This document shows positions 36,015-47,503 of a stretch of 64,000 nucleotides of DNA, one piece after another. Below the pieces are notes generated by a model, which worked only from the letters and a program-made list of their open reading frames with translations, made no database searches and was not told where the DNA came from. The stretch covers positions 186,001 to 250,000 of the forward strand of contig BLZA01000009.1 in the NCBI GenBank assembly GCA_013423385.1. Reading direction: 5' to 3'. The position numbers and the translations under genes are program-made. Source of the stretch: Naganishia liquefaciens. Its lineage: Eukaryota > Basidiomycota > Tremellomycetes > Filobasidiales > Filobasidiaceae. Every line of letters begins with the position of its first letter. The first letter of the stretch is position 1.

Positions 36015-37978
36015 TGTTGCTGTGTTTGAAAGCGAGTGTATACGTGCGAATGATGTCTGCGTATGGGTCGAGCGTTATATAGCAGAGTCACAGCGGTATC
36101 GTAGCGTGGCGGTGCGGTGCAGGGACAAGGAAGCGAGGGAATCATGAGCGATCGCTTCACAAATAGGAGGTCGCCACAGAAAACTTACAAAGACTAGCGA
36201 TTCAAGATCAACTTGGAATCCGCTGCAGAGTTACGGCCGATAGTGTTTAGGTGTTTCGAGTTGCCTGATGGTATCGGGTGGAGACAAAGCGGTGTGGTGG
36301 GCAAGGAGCGTGATGAGAATAGCAAAAGGGGTAAGTTCACTGCTACGTTGATCGTCCCCTGTCCTCGCCGTGCACCCTCGATCGTCACTTGCGTGTTGAT
36401 TATATTCCGGGAATCCCAGCGGGAATCCCCCAATACTTTCTTTCCAGCACGGATGCGAACATCAACACGAAGGGCCAATCAACTCACCTTGAGCAAGATC
36501 GCACAGCGATGATGATCACGGACCAGAACAATCAAAAGGGGTGACCTTGAAAGGCAGGCAAAAGGGGCGGGCTGAAACGCGGCGGGATGCAAGGCGAACA
36601 CAGAAGAGAAGCAGCTAATAAATTCGCAAGGTCGAACAAAAGGAACGTTGTACTGCTTGTCGAAGGGTTGTCGAGGGCGGTAGAGTGCAAGTGTGTCGGG
36701 TCCGAGGTCGTCACTACCAGAGTGAAGATGTCTTGAGGAATGTCGGGTTGCGATGACGGTCAGACAGGCACAAGCGGGGGATCGTCGTCGTCGTCTTTTA
36801 TTCCATTGTTATTTGTCTCTGACAGCCTGTCTCACTTTGAAAAGGTCCATCGATTGTCTACGCGTCAGAACGCGCCGCACCCCGTCCATCGAGGCGGAAA
36901 CGACGCGCCTCGGGCTTATTTCTGCGCTCTTGGCGGGGTAGTTGGCGGGTTGCGCCGTTCATGTGCGTGAGAGCGTCTCTGCGCAAGAGGGCGAAAGAGC
37001 TGCGAGAGTCCCTCTCGCAAGGGAGGAAACTCCCCAGGCAACCCCTTTCTGCCTGGCGACGACATTCTCGCGCGTTTCAGGGTGGTCAGCTCGCCCACGT
37101 TCTCCGCGTTTTGCCCTGTTTCGCAGTATCCATCAGGCGTTCCAGTATTCGCGATATTAGCAGACTCGTCTCGAGGGTGGACTGCGTCGCATGGAAAGGA
37201 TGGACCTCGGTAGCCATTCCTTCTACCCAAGACCTCGATCTTGATGGAGCTCCTTTCTGGCAACGGCGAGCTTGCCAAAGAGCAGTCGCGTGCTCGAGAG
37301 TAGCCTTGGAGGCGAATCAAAACAGTTGCTGTAAACGGTCTAGAGTAATCGATACGTCTGTGGCCTGGGCGCAGGGTGGCTCAAGGCTAAGCGTGTGTGA
37401 TCGCTCGCTGAAGTTCATGCACAGCTGTACAAGGCGATTGAGGGTCTCGGGAATGGATGGCATTATGGGGTAGCCATTCACAACAGCCAGCTAGCAGATG
37501 TACCGGATCTGATTGCATATTGGCGAGTGCGGCACACATACAAGGTCTAGGCAGTGATTTCCGTTTTCGCAACGCGACATCCACCGGATGAGAGGTCGCG
37601 ACCTAGAAATCCAGACGTCTGACGGGGCTGCGGGTTGCACAATCCTTGAGCACTGCCTGGCTGCAGAGGACGGCGAGTGACAAATCGCTCTACCAGCAGC
37701 TATACCCGGTAGGTCAGATTAAGTAATCGCCCACCGCCGATCACGCCATGATCATCAAGCCACGCGCGACGTGCGGCAATGGCTCTTGACGCATTCAGCA
37801 TCTCCCGGTTAGTCGTCCCTGGCATTCTCCTCCATGGTTCACGACTTCCTCTTGCCCCCGTCAAAGTCAGATATCAGCTAGATCTTCAAGGCGGACATCG
37901 CTTCAGAGTCGAAAGAAACACCGCACCCGAGCTTCCGTCGTCATTCTGACAAAGAGACCCAACGAATCACCCCTCATC
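36015..37978. other. Intergenic region between divergent glucanase and NCE101
   Basis: About 2 kb separates two genes transcribed away from each other. Open frames are short, overlap on both strands and have no recognisable motif; the longest is 37,0xx-37,5xx plus, about 170 codons. A short pyrimidine-rich lead into the NCE101 start is visible at 37900-37978. I see no RNA gene or repeat of note. Confidence 0.4.
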
Positions 37979-38311
37979 ATGTCCACGCGATATCTCCTTG
38001 GCAGATACATGGACCCCATGCTCGGCGTCTTCACAGGTAGGCCCAGTCTGATGCTTTGCCCCTGAGGTGCTCCTGACCAACCCTTTTCACCCTCAGGAAT
38101 CCTCGCCTACCATTTGCACGAATCCAATCCCCGTTCCCGCCCCGAGCCCGGCCATCGCCTCAACGAACTCGTCGCATGGCAGTGGAACCAATCCAAGGAG
38201 GCACGGCGGGCAAAGGAGGAGTCCTTGAGCAGGAGGTTTGGTGCCGCGGAGGAAGCCGAGCTGGAAAGACTGAGGAGAGAATTGACGGGGGTGACGGTTG
38301 GGGAGAAGTAG
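37979..38311 (+). CDS. NCE101: NCE101-like small membrane protein (non-classical export)
   Basis: This is a 90-residue protein of the NCE101 family, linked in yeast to export of leaderless proteins. Exon 1 (37979-38036) codes MSTRYLLGRYMDPMLGVFTG, and a 60-nt intron leads to exon 2 (38097-38311) with ILAYHLHESNPRSRPEPGH and RLNELVAWQWN. This is the family core: an R-x-x-DP start, a short membrane helix, then the N-P-R and G-H-x-LNEL-x-W motif. A charged coiled-coil-like tail (about 40 residues, rich in Arg, Glu and Ala) follows and is longer than in the yeast protein. The gene converges on the MMS22-like gene. Confidence 0.88.
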
Positions 38312-38628
38312 GCGGGGGTTTTCGGGGGGAAGGGGTCTCTTCCGGCATGCTGCTTTTCCTGGACGCAAGGGGATCGCACAAAGTCAGACTCGCGGTATCG
38401 TTTGCTGCTCGTTCGACTTCTCGCATCTTGTCGACACTCCAACTACCGACTCCTTTAGATGGGTTTTCCGCAATCGCCAGATCAGCATTGTGACACATAC
38501 CCTCTGGATCTGGGCGACCGGTCGAGCATGTAACTGTATCATTTGCACATTGTATTATCAGGAACACATGGACTACGATTTCATATCATTTTGTATTGAC
38601 TTGGAGATTCCCTTGAGCGATGCATGGG

Positions 38629-41600
38629 TCACAAGTCGCCCAGTTGCGTGGTATACAACGGAAAGCTCTTCAGTTTGGGCACCGTCATCTCGGTCATGGT
38701 CGCCGCATTATGCCGCCTAATGATAGAAACGGCATCGTCGCAGAAAGACGAGTATTCGCGACGCAAATCCGTTCTTAGCGCAGGTATCGACTGATAAGGT
38801 ATGTGATCAGCTTGTCACCAATAGCGGAATTGCAATCACACGTACCTGGTAGTTGCGCTGCATTGTGCCGATCATGGTGTTGACGAGCTGGTACATGTAG
38901 GCCTTTTCTCCCGGAGTTCTCTCGGCGTCGCCCAAGACGTAACGAATGTTGACAGAAAGGGCTGTAAAGAGATTAGCTTCAGACCTGCCATCAGGCTATG
39001 AAACGCACTGTCAATAAGACTCCTTCGTTCCGCGATGAAATCACACCGAGTCCAGTCTTTGAACGGAAAGTTGAGCAGCGGGGCCCAGTGTCGACTCGCA
39101 GACGCATGCACCAATGCTGATGTATATTCGTGCTCGATAGTGACTTGATGCGTCACCAATCCTTGTACTAGTATCAGCGCAAACGTTTCGCGGTGTGCCT
39201 GGCAAGATCCAGGTCAGTGAACGTTTCTATCATTACACGGTAACGTACCTCGAAAGCGGATGGATCCATGTTGAGTACATTTAGGCAAAAGCTCATTCCC
39301 ACACGATGCCTTGCCGATTCATGCGCAAGACGTTCATACGATTCTTTGCCGTATTCAAAGTAAAATGACCAGTCCTGTGCGGTGAATCAGCATCAGATCA
39401 CCTGCGCTGAAGACTACGCACTCGAAGGTGATGATCCACGACCAAGACACTGGCGCAGTCTGCCCAACACTTGGTCAGCTTGGAGATCCAGCTTTGAGTG
39501 TCCACCACGTCGATCGAGTCTGCCTCGACCTGGTCGGTAGACGAAAAGGTATTGGACAGGAGCTCGTAGATGCCCGGGGAGATATGGGTGGCGATGATCT
39601 AAAGGATCGTCAGCAGCAGCGCAAATCATGACGGGGCCGACCCACGTTGGCCAATTCCTTTTCTTGTTCCACGATCGGGTTCTGCACGACATCTGCGCCG
39701 AGCATGGCCAAATCGTCCGTCGTGAAGTCAATCCCGATCGAGTCGAATTCGCTCTGGTGAGATTCTTCATCGCATAGCTTCTGCTGGCGCATACTGCGAA
39801 TGTGCTCGGGAAGCTTGGCCGCACGCCGGTCAAGAAAGGACTGTATAGTCTCGATGACTTCCAGTCCAGCGCGGCGATCCGTGATCAAATCGGTCGAGCT
39901 CAGACGGCTAGTCCAGCCTAGCAGCAAAGTCAGTGTGCGTCCCGAACATGGCGGAGTCACTTACTTGAATGCAGCAGACACGGCTCGGGGTACGATGGCA
40001 TATCCTGCATTTCCCTATCAAAGCAATGAAGTTCGATAATCTGTCGATAGCAGCTAACGAGTAAGACCAAGAGTCGCTCCTGCGCCTTGATTTTGATACC
40101 ATCGTGTGCGGCAAAAGACTTTTTCTTTGCATGAACCGATTCAAAGATTTCTGCTAGGCGGTCGACGACAAGCGCCACGGAAGACTCATGATGACGTGCT
40201 GCTACCCCCATGTACATGTATCCTCGCAGTAGTATCCGCTGAACTTCGATATCTCCGCATTCGAAACTGACCCACTTGCTCGCGGCTCCTAGACAATACT
40301 GGAGAAGTTTTGGAGCAAACAGGACAGCGACAACGAGTGCGCTGAATCGATTGACGAGCGCCCCGAGTTGTCGACCATGAAATATACCGTTGGGGGCAGG
40401 TTTGACAGGACTAAAAGCAATGATAGACAGCATCAACTTCTGTACATCATTGACCGCCTGCTCGGCCTGTTCCATGTCAGTCGCGCTGGCAATGAGGTCG
40501 GATGCGGATACGCAGACGAGTTGGAGGTATAGATTGTACGTGGACTCCTCAATGTCCACCTCTGAACTGCGTTTCAGGTCGTATTCTCGAATGAAAGCGG
40601 GAAAATCGGACGACGGCTCGTTCGGCAAGTTGCGCAATTGGCGCTTCTTGAACAGGACGCCGAGATCGCGCGAAGCAATAGCAAAGCTGTCATGATTGCA
40701 ATGCCATTGCCACGTGCACGTCAACTGAAGGCACCGGATGACCATGATCTTGATATACTTGTCGCGGCTGACGAGTTGATGCCGTTTTTCGTTTTCTTTG
40801 ACCTCGTCGAGGTCGTCGGGAAAGGAGATGAGCGAGAGGGCTTTGCGTACGAGCGACCACTGCGGGTAGCCCTCGAGTTCGGGCAGCGTCACGCCGTCCG
40901 GTCCAAACTGATGAAACGCCGCCAAGCCAAAGGTAATATACCAAATACGTTCGCTGGCGTACGGTCCAGCCTGATTATCGACGTAGAGTTTCTGCGTAAC
41001 GGTCTCCATGACTTTGCTGAAGCTCTTACCGTCACCGAGTCCGCGAGCGTCCATGTCGCGAAGAAGATGGATGACGGAGATCCAGCATTCGGCAGTAAAG
41101 TCGGTCAAGACTGGCCGATCGGCAGTAAAAGCCATAATCGCCTTGAGCGGCTCCATCGTCTTGTTAAAGCCGTGTGCGAGTAGTCGTTCGACAGTGTCTC
41201 GTGCGGCGACAAGAAGAGAGGAGTCAAGAGTCGGCGATGCATGGGCGTCTGGCCAGTAGGTCATAATGCGAAACAGCAGCTTGAACAGAGCAAAGGACGC
41301 ATCGAGAAGGAAAAGATGATGTCGGTCGTCGGGGCACTTCCTTCGCACGCTGCGAATAGCGGTCAAGCGCTCGAGAAGATTCTCTATGAGCCGAGTGGCA
41401 TCGGCCATGGCGGGATGGGTGATATGCGCGACCATGTAGCCGTCGCAAAATTCGAAAGCCGACATGTACGCGGGTTCAGTTGGCGTCCGATCGTTGGAGC
41501 GCATCATGATCTGATTGTAGACTCCGTCCAATACGGCTGGTAAAAGTTGAAGCAATTCGGTGAACTGCATGTCTTCCGTAAGCGACATGCCGAACAGCGT

Positions 41601-43748
41601 CAGAGGCTGCACCCGAGTCTCTCCCGCGAGAAACCGCACAAGCCCACCGCTGCCGAGCCACGTCTCGGTGTCAAATGATACACCGCTCGGCAACGGCTTG
41701 ACATCGAAATCGACCTGAAAATCCCGAAGCTCCGTCCACAGGCTCGCTTTTTGCTTTGGAGTCGTCGTCGTCGTCGTTGACGTCGGACGTGTAGCAGCCA
41801 GCGGTCGCCCACGCGGCGTCACGGGCGGTTGCGCGGATATCCGTGGTCGAGGGGCTCGTTGCACCGGTCGATGCACCGGCGACGCCATTCTCGGGGATTC
41901 CGCCATCGGCCGAGGCTCGTGCTCTTCATCCGATACTTGAAAAATGGTATGATCATCCAGCACGCGCGGCCTCGCGTGCGGCCGAGCCTTGGTCCTCGAG
42001 GCCGTCGGCGCCGCCTGTCTCGGAAACGCCAGCCGCGGCTGCTCTCCCTCGCGTGATTCCTGGTGCACCTTGACGGGCTTCTTCGACCGCCTGACAACAC
42101 CCCGTGCGCTCCTCGCAGCACGCAAGAGTCCCTTGCCCCCGGCCCCCTTTCGCGGCGCTGCTGGACGCGCGGCGCGTGGATCGCCATTCAGGAGCCGCGA
42201 GAATGCGCCGGCGTGAAGGAGACGGACGCTCGTGGCGCCGTCGTCGTGGTCGTCGGAGGATGTGCCGGTCGTCGAGGGAGAGGTGGGGATCGTTGGGGGT
42301 CCGGAAGTCGGTGGAGGGGAGAGCGGTGCTGCAAAGTCCATGGGAGGAGGTGAGAGCGGTCGAGGGTTGTCGTCCATGTCAAAGTCATCAAAGATGCCCA
42401 TATCGTCGTTGCCATAGTCTTCTGCGTCATCAATCACGACACGAGCTGGGGTGCGGACTTTGGCTATTCCGGCTCCTTGGACTGGCTGTCGTCGTTTCTC
42501 TTTGGTTCGGGTGGACTGGGGAGCCTGATGAAGACGCTTGACCATCACGGCCGGCAGCATCCGGTTCAGGGCCCGCGCTTTTTCCCGCGGCAGTAAGCGG
42601 CCCGGTGTGGATTCCTCGTCCTGTGCGTCGGATGATGATTCGTTTGAGGAGACGACGGTGAAGTCTTGGACGACGCTCGGTATCGGATCCATCTCCATCG
42701 AATCTTTCTCCCGCCTGCGAATCCTCTTTCTCCTCCTCGGCTCCTCCTCGAACTCTTGCGCATTCTCCTGGTCGTCCTCTGATGAATCCGCATCCAGCCC
42801 GCGTAAAAGCAACGAGACCTCGACCTGCGTCTTCTGCGTATTGCCCCGCCGCTTCCTAGACTCCGCCTCCCGAGCCTCCCGCCGCCGCTTTTTATCCTCC
42901 TCTGCCACGGCCTTCGCGCGTTCTCGCATCTCCCGATCGAGCCGTCGCGCGAATGCCACCTCGGCCCGTCGTGCCTTGGCAGCGCGTTCGGCGGCGGCAG
43001 CAGCGGTGGCGAGACGTTGACGCACGAGGGACTGAAGGATACGGTTGTCGGGTGACGGAGTCGGGGCGTCCGGGTGGAGATGGGCGAATTGAGAATAGTC
43101 TTCCGTTGAGGGCGTTGCCGAGGGTAGATCCTCGGTCTCTGGTTCACGCTCCGGGATCGTTTCCCCTTCGGGTTGCTCGTACGCCCCGTCCTCGCTATCC
43201 GCGTCACCTTCGCCTGTCCCAGGGACGACATCCAGCTCCTTTACCAAACCCCTTCCGCCACCTCTGCGCACGACGGCTTGATACGCGAGTCGCTCCCGCG
43301 TGTAAGGCTGCAGCTGTAGCGCCGTCCGGGGCCTGAATGTTCGCGCGTTCTGAAACGCAAGAAGCTCGGCGCGGGTCGGGGAGGGCGGTCTGGGTGCGGG
43401 ATGCTCCTCGCTGATCAGTGGCGGCGGAGTCAGGGAAAGTGACCTCGGCGCCGGATGCTCCTCGCTGATGAGCGGAGGCGGAGTCAGGGAAACGGGTCTC
43501 GGCGCGAGTCTTGCCTCGTGGATCTGCGGAGACGGCGAAAGCGAATCCAAAGTTGATCGTCTCCTATTCCGCGTTGCTGTGACTGTCACCGCGGCCGCCG
43601 TCTCCTGTCGAACCCTTTCCCTCCGCTCCAGGGCCCTCCGCCAGTATGCGCCATTCCATTCCCGCGCGGCCTCGAGTTCAAGCTCGTCGTCATCAGATGT
43701 GGGCACGATCTGGTGCGGACCGAGCGCGAGCGGGTCGTCGTCGTCCAT
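38629..43748 (-). CDS. MMS22: MMS22/Mus7-family DNA repair protein
   Basis: This is a very large nuclear protein of the Mms22/Mus7 type, which works with Rtt101-Mms1 ubiquitin ligase and at stalled forks in replication repair. The start at 43748 (MDDDDPLALGPHQIVPTSDD) opens a 1,263-codon first exon. Its N-terminal half is acidic, basic and disordered, with a 17-residue repeat (SLTPPPLISEEHPAPR twice). The ordered half starts about residue 650 and shows the alpha-helical repeat pattern of the family. Several short introns then lead through LSSTDLITDRRAGLEVIETI, VEADSIDVVDTQSWISKLTK and ISLQPFLSTFVTSWATP-frame neighbours to the last exon. That exon ends VPKLKSFPLYTTQLGDL with the stop at 38629-38631. 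The family call rests on overall pattern and the C-terminal region. An ACGCGT box lies 89-94 bp upstream of the start. Confidence 0.7.
43392..43500. repeat. 51-bp imperfect tandem repeat in the MMS22-like coding region
   Basis: Two 51-base copies in the coding frame give two near-identical 17-residue units, with small substitutions, in the disordered N-terminus of the MMS22-like protein. The unit length is a multiple of three, so copy-number change would keep the frame. Confidence 0.85.
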
Positions 43749-43836
43749 GGCAGGACCGGGGCCGTGTAAGATGCGGAGTGGACCAGGGGAGGAAGCGAGA
43801 CTGGTCGAGGTACTGATGGATGATGAATTCAGTTGA

Positions 43837-43842
43837 ACGCGT
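43837..43842. promoter_or_regulatory. ACGCGT (MCB) box upstream of the MMS22-like gene
   Basis: A perfect MluI cell-cycle box lies 89-94 bp upstream of the start codon of the MMS22-like gene. It matches the box at POL1 and is consistent with G1/S expression of a fork-repair factor. Function is inferred. Confidence 0.5.
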
Positions 43843-45099
43843 CCAAGCGCGGATCCAGATGAACGCGGGCATTAATTGATATTGACGAGAATTGGCGAAA
43901 TTAGCAAGATCATGCGGCCTGATAATCACAGGGGCCGGGTTCACAAATGCTAGCGACCGAGGTGTCTTGCTTGCTCTCCCGCCTCCTTCCATGCGATCCC
44001 CGCGTCAACGACGAAATCCCGTACACATTCTGTAATGGATCTTGGCTTGAATCCCTCGGTCTTGGGCCTCTTGAGGGGTAGAGCTGTCACCTCTCGCTCC
44101 TCCTGTCTTTGAGGCTGTCGTTACATTTTCTCTCGAGGGTTCCTCCCCAATTTGCTTCGCTCTGGCCTCGATATGGATTCCACGGATCTTGATCAAGATC
44201 TCATTCTAGTCGAGCTTGTGTCGAGATAAAGGGGCACAAAGCATGGGGTCGTCGGCATCACAGTCCATAGCATGCCAGAAACCTTCCGGAGACCTCGGAG
44301 ACATCGGAACGAATTTTTAACCAGTTCATGCGCGCGGCCTAGCTGCGATAGACACTGCGTACGTCTTCTCGTCGAGACTCCCAAAAGAGTATACAAAGCA
44401 GTTCGACCTGTTTCCTTGCCTCTACGCCGGTGTTCGAGTAGGATTACCGAGTACCAAATCCCAGAATGCGCCAGATCACGGCATCAACCCATCTAAATGC
44501 CCTTCTCGACCAAGTCGGTCGCATTCTTTCATGGTGCAAAAATCTGCACGTTTCCGATGTTGACGGACGCCATGAGATCTCAGCCAATGGAGGGCATTCG
44601 AAGAAGAAGGTAGTTGTGAGCCAGGGGGGACATTATTGTACATTGAGAGATGTTCTTGTTTCGCAAGGCATTGTCAGGTGCTACGCTCGCCCACAAAGCG
44701 ATTCCGCTCATGTCGATTCTCAGCCTCGTCAAAAAGAGTTCGGAATCCTTACGGCGTATCCTGGAGCATTACGATCCAGATTCACGGGATGCCTACATGT
44801 GCCACAATCGAGTTAGAAAACGCCAGCCGGAAGGCTCTCTTGGTTCTCAGAAGCACGCCATCCCCGAGTCTGGATCTGCATTGGTTTCCGTCTGGAGTAC
44901 CAGCCTGAGCCTGTATTTTACATCGTGATGCGACATTCCTACAGGGGTTTCCACCCCAAGGACCCTTTCCCGAGCACGGTCCAATGTCTACCCGCCACGA
45001 GGTGGGTCAAAGATACGATATCATTCTTCACTTTTTCCTTGCTCCGGATATACAAAATCTAACGGTCGTCCCTCTTTGGGTTGGGGGCTTGCACGGCAT
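43843..45099. other. Intergenic region between MMS22-like and delta-COP genes
   Basis: About 1.25 kb contains the promoter of the MMS22-like gene and the 3' end of delta-COP. The plus strand at 44466-44928 stays open in three frames, the longest of which is 116 codons, but none has a known motif. I see no gene that I can support. Confidence 0.4.
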
Positions 45100-47187
45100 C
45101 TACACAATCTCAAACTGCTCGACCGCCAACACTGTCTCGGTCGAAAACTCTGCCTCTTGCCCCTCCTGCTCACCACCGACGAGCTCGGCCTTGCCGACCG
45201 CCACGCCCGCCAGACTCTGCGCCGAGACGAACGAGACTTGGACGGGGTAGAACGCATCGACGTCGTCTCCCGGCAAGTCCACGGTGAACTCGAGCGAGCC
45301 CGTCGGGCTGTCGGCCGAGATTTCATCCGTGGTCCAGATGAGGTGGGAAGTGACCGAGTCGTAGGTGTAGGACGAGGTGTTGGAAGCCACGCTCGGGAAG
45401 GCGTCCGTGCTGAGGGGGAGGGATCAGCGGCGCGAACGGGTGCCGCGGAAGGTACGTACGGCAAGGGGATCATAATCTTCATGTCTTGCAGCACCATGTC
45501 GGTCGCCTCGAGCTCGTATTCAATGTTGACGTCGCACTTGCCATCACCTCGAGGCGAGGGCCAGCAGTTGACTGCGCAAAGGAACCGGGTCAGCTATCCT
45601 ATGCCAAAAGAGAAAGCCTCTTTGCAACGCACTATTGATGGGCACCAACGACTCATCCTTGGTAGTCAATCGCCATCGCAGCACACCGACACCCTGGTTG
45701 ACGGGGAAACCTCGATCGGGATTCTTGAGCGCAATCACGCGTTCCTCGCCCGCTGCCGCGGGGCCAAACTTGCCAACATTGGGATGCTGCTGGAACTGCA
45801 AGTCCTTGGCCGTCGCCGGCGAGGAAACGATCCCAGTGATTCGCGCGGGGGCGGGCGCGAGGCGAAGTCGAAGGTGGGAGAGCGCCGGGTCGAGGATGCG
45901 CAGGTCGAGGTCGCCGCGGAGGTCGAATGAGGCGAGACCGCCGTTGTCGCGCAAGAGGGAGAGGGAGAGACGTTCGCGGATGGTGACGTGAACGCTAGGC
46001 GGGGCGGGAAGAAATCAGCGCATTTTTCGGGATTTTGGAGCGGTGGGCACAACACACCTCTGCTTCTCGACCTCGGGCAAGACGTGTTCGTCCGCCTGTA
46101 CCCTCGCCGCCGGCTCGGGCTCCTGCATCACCTCGTGCGCCTGCTCAGCCTCTGGTTCGACCGACAATCCACCCATCGCCGCAAGGTACTCATCCCGCTT
46201 GGTATTCGCGCCCTTTTTCGCACCGAGCTTCATGCCGGAACCCTTGAAAGCGGGTGCGGCGGAAGGCTTGCTGCTGAATGCCGGGGATGCCGTACGTGGG
46301 GTAGCGTAGGCGTCGCGTTCGCGCTCGAGGGTAGGGTTGCTAACGGGTGCGTAGCCTCCTGGGATGCCGCCGCCGGACGAGTAGGAAGAGGTGCCGCCCG
46401 AGGGGTACGACGGGCCTTGGGCCCGTTGGAGGCGCTGTTGTTCGCGTCGTTGGTGTTCGAGTTGTTTGGCGCGTCGCTTGAGTTCTTCCTTTGCTTCGGC
46501 TTCCTTGTTCTGAAGAGGGTGTGAGTGCGCACATCTGACAGAGGGTAGGAGATACTCACCCTCGAGATAATCTCTTGAATCTTTTCTTCGTGCGATTCAC
46601 CCTCGAGGACGTTCCTGACTTGCTGCAGCGAAACATTCTCCTTGTATCCCAAGCTGACGACTTCGTCAAACGCGCACAAGAGCTCAAACGAGTTGGCGAG
46701 GATCGAGGGTTCGTTGACGGCGTGGGTGAGCGAGGTGATCAGGCGGACGACGAGGTTGAGAGTTTGAATGTCCTGGAGGCGGGGTTACGAGAATGGCCAG
46801 AACCAAACCACGCCCAAACTCACCTGTAAGATATTGCTCGCCCGATTCGTGACGACGACCACAAACACGTCCTCTACGGTCTGATACACAAACCTGACCG
46901 TCCCATCGGCGCTCTCGACGGTCGTATGCTGACTTCCGGGCGGGATGAGTTTCGGAAAGGACGACAAGAGTTGATCGATCCGGGGCTTGGAGAGGGGTCG
47001 GAACTGCCTCGAGATGAGGGCTGGGGAAGACGAAGGGGGAGGGGAAAGGGTAAGCTGAGGGAATGCGCCAGGGGCAAGGAAGGGGACGTACGTTTGCCGG
47101 ATTTGGTGCAGACTGCTACGGAGAGGACGACCTGATGGGGTGTTAGATGCGGTTGCGTGCGCTGCTGCGATGGCGCGGACTGACCAT
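45100..47187 (-). CDS. RET2: Coatomer delta subunit (delta-COP)
   Basis: Delta-COP is part of the F-subcomplex of COPI, which coats vesicles for Golgi-to-ER retrieval. The start codon at 47185-47187 is a one-codon first exon, spliced to VVLSVAVCTKSGK. The longin-like N-terminal domain continues QFRPLSKPRIDQLLSSFPKL, RFVYQTVEDVFVVVVTN and LLCAFDEVVSLGYKENVSL, with the family motif EGESHEEKIQEIISR. A charged helix (KEELKRRAKQLEHQRREQQ) and a linker follow. The C-terminal mu-homology domain starts VHVTIRERLSLSLLRDNGG, and passes through PNVGKFGPAAAGEERVI and GVLRWRLTTKDESLVPIN. It ends FPVQVSFVS-like (FYPVQVSFVSAQSLAGV) and stops after AVEQFEIV. Seven or so introns are needed. Divergent from VPS35 with 316 bp between the starts. 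Confidence 0.95.
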
Positions 47188-47503
47188 TATGGCTGGAGGG
47201 TGATGTGTGCTGGAATGAGCGAGTGGAGATGGAATAGAATGGCGGTGATGATCAACCAACTCGACGACATACGCGACACGTTGCACCCGGCCAGCCAGCG
47301 GACGATAATTAATTACGCGGGAAAGAAGGGGGGATAGGGGGGCGTTTTAGAAGAGAAAAAGGGCGAATATGCTGCCATTTCCATCCGCGTCGCTTTCAGG
47401 AGGCGGTGAGTCATCCATGTCATTCCATCCATCATCCACCTCGTCTCGGCCCCATCGTCACGTCCCTTTGCACCCACTCCTGGCCCCGAGCAGAGCAGCA
47501 GCC

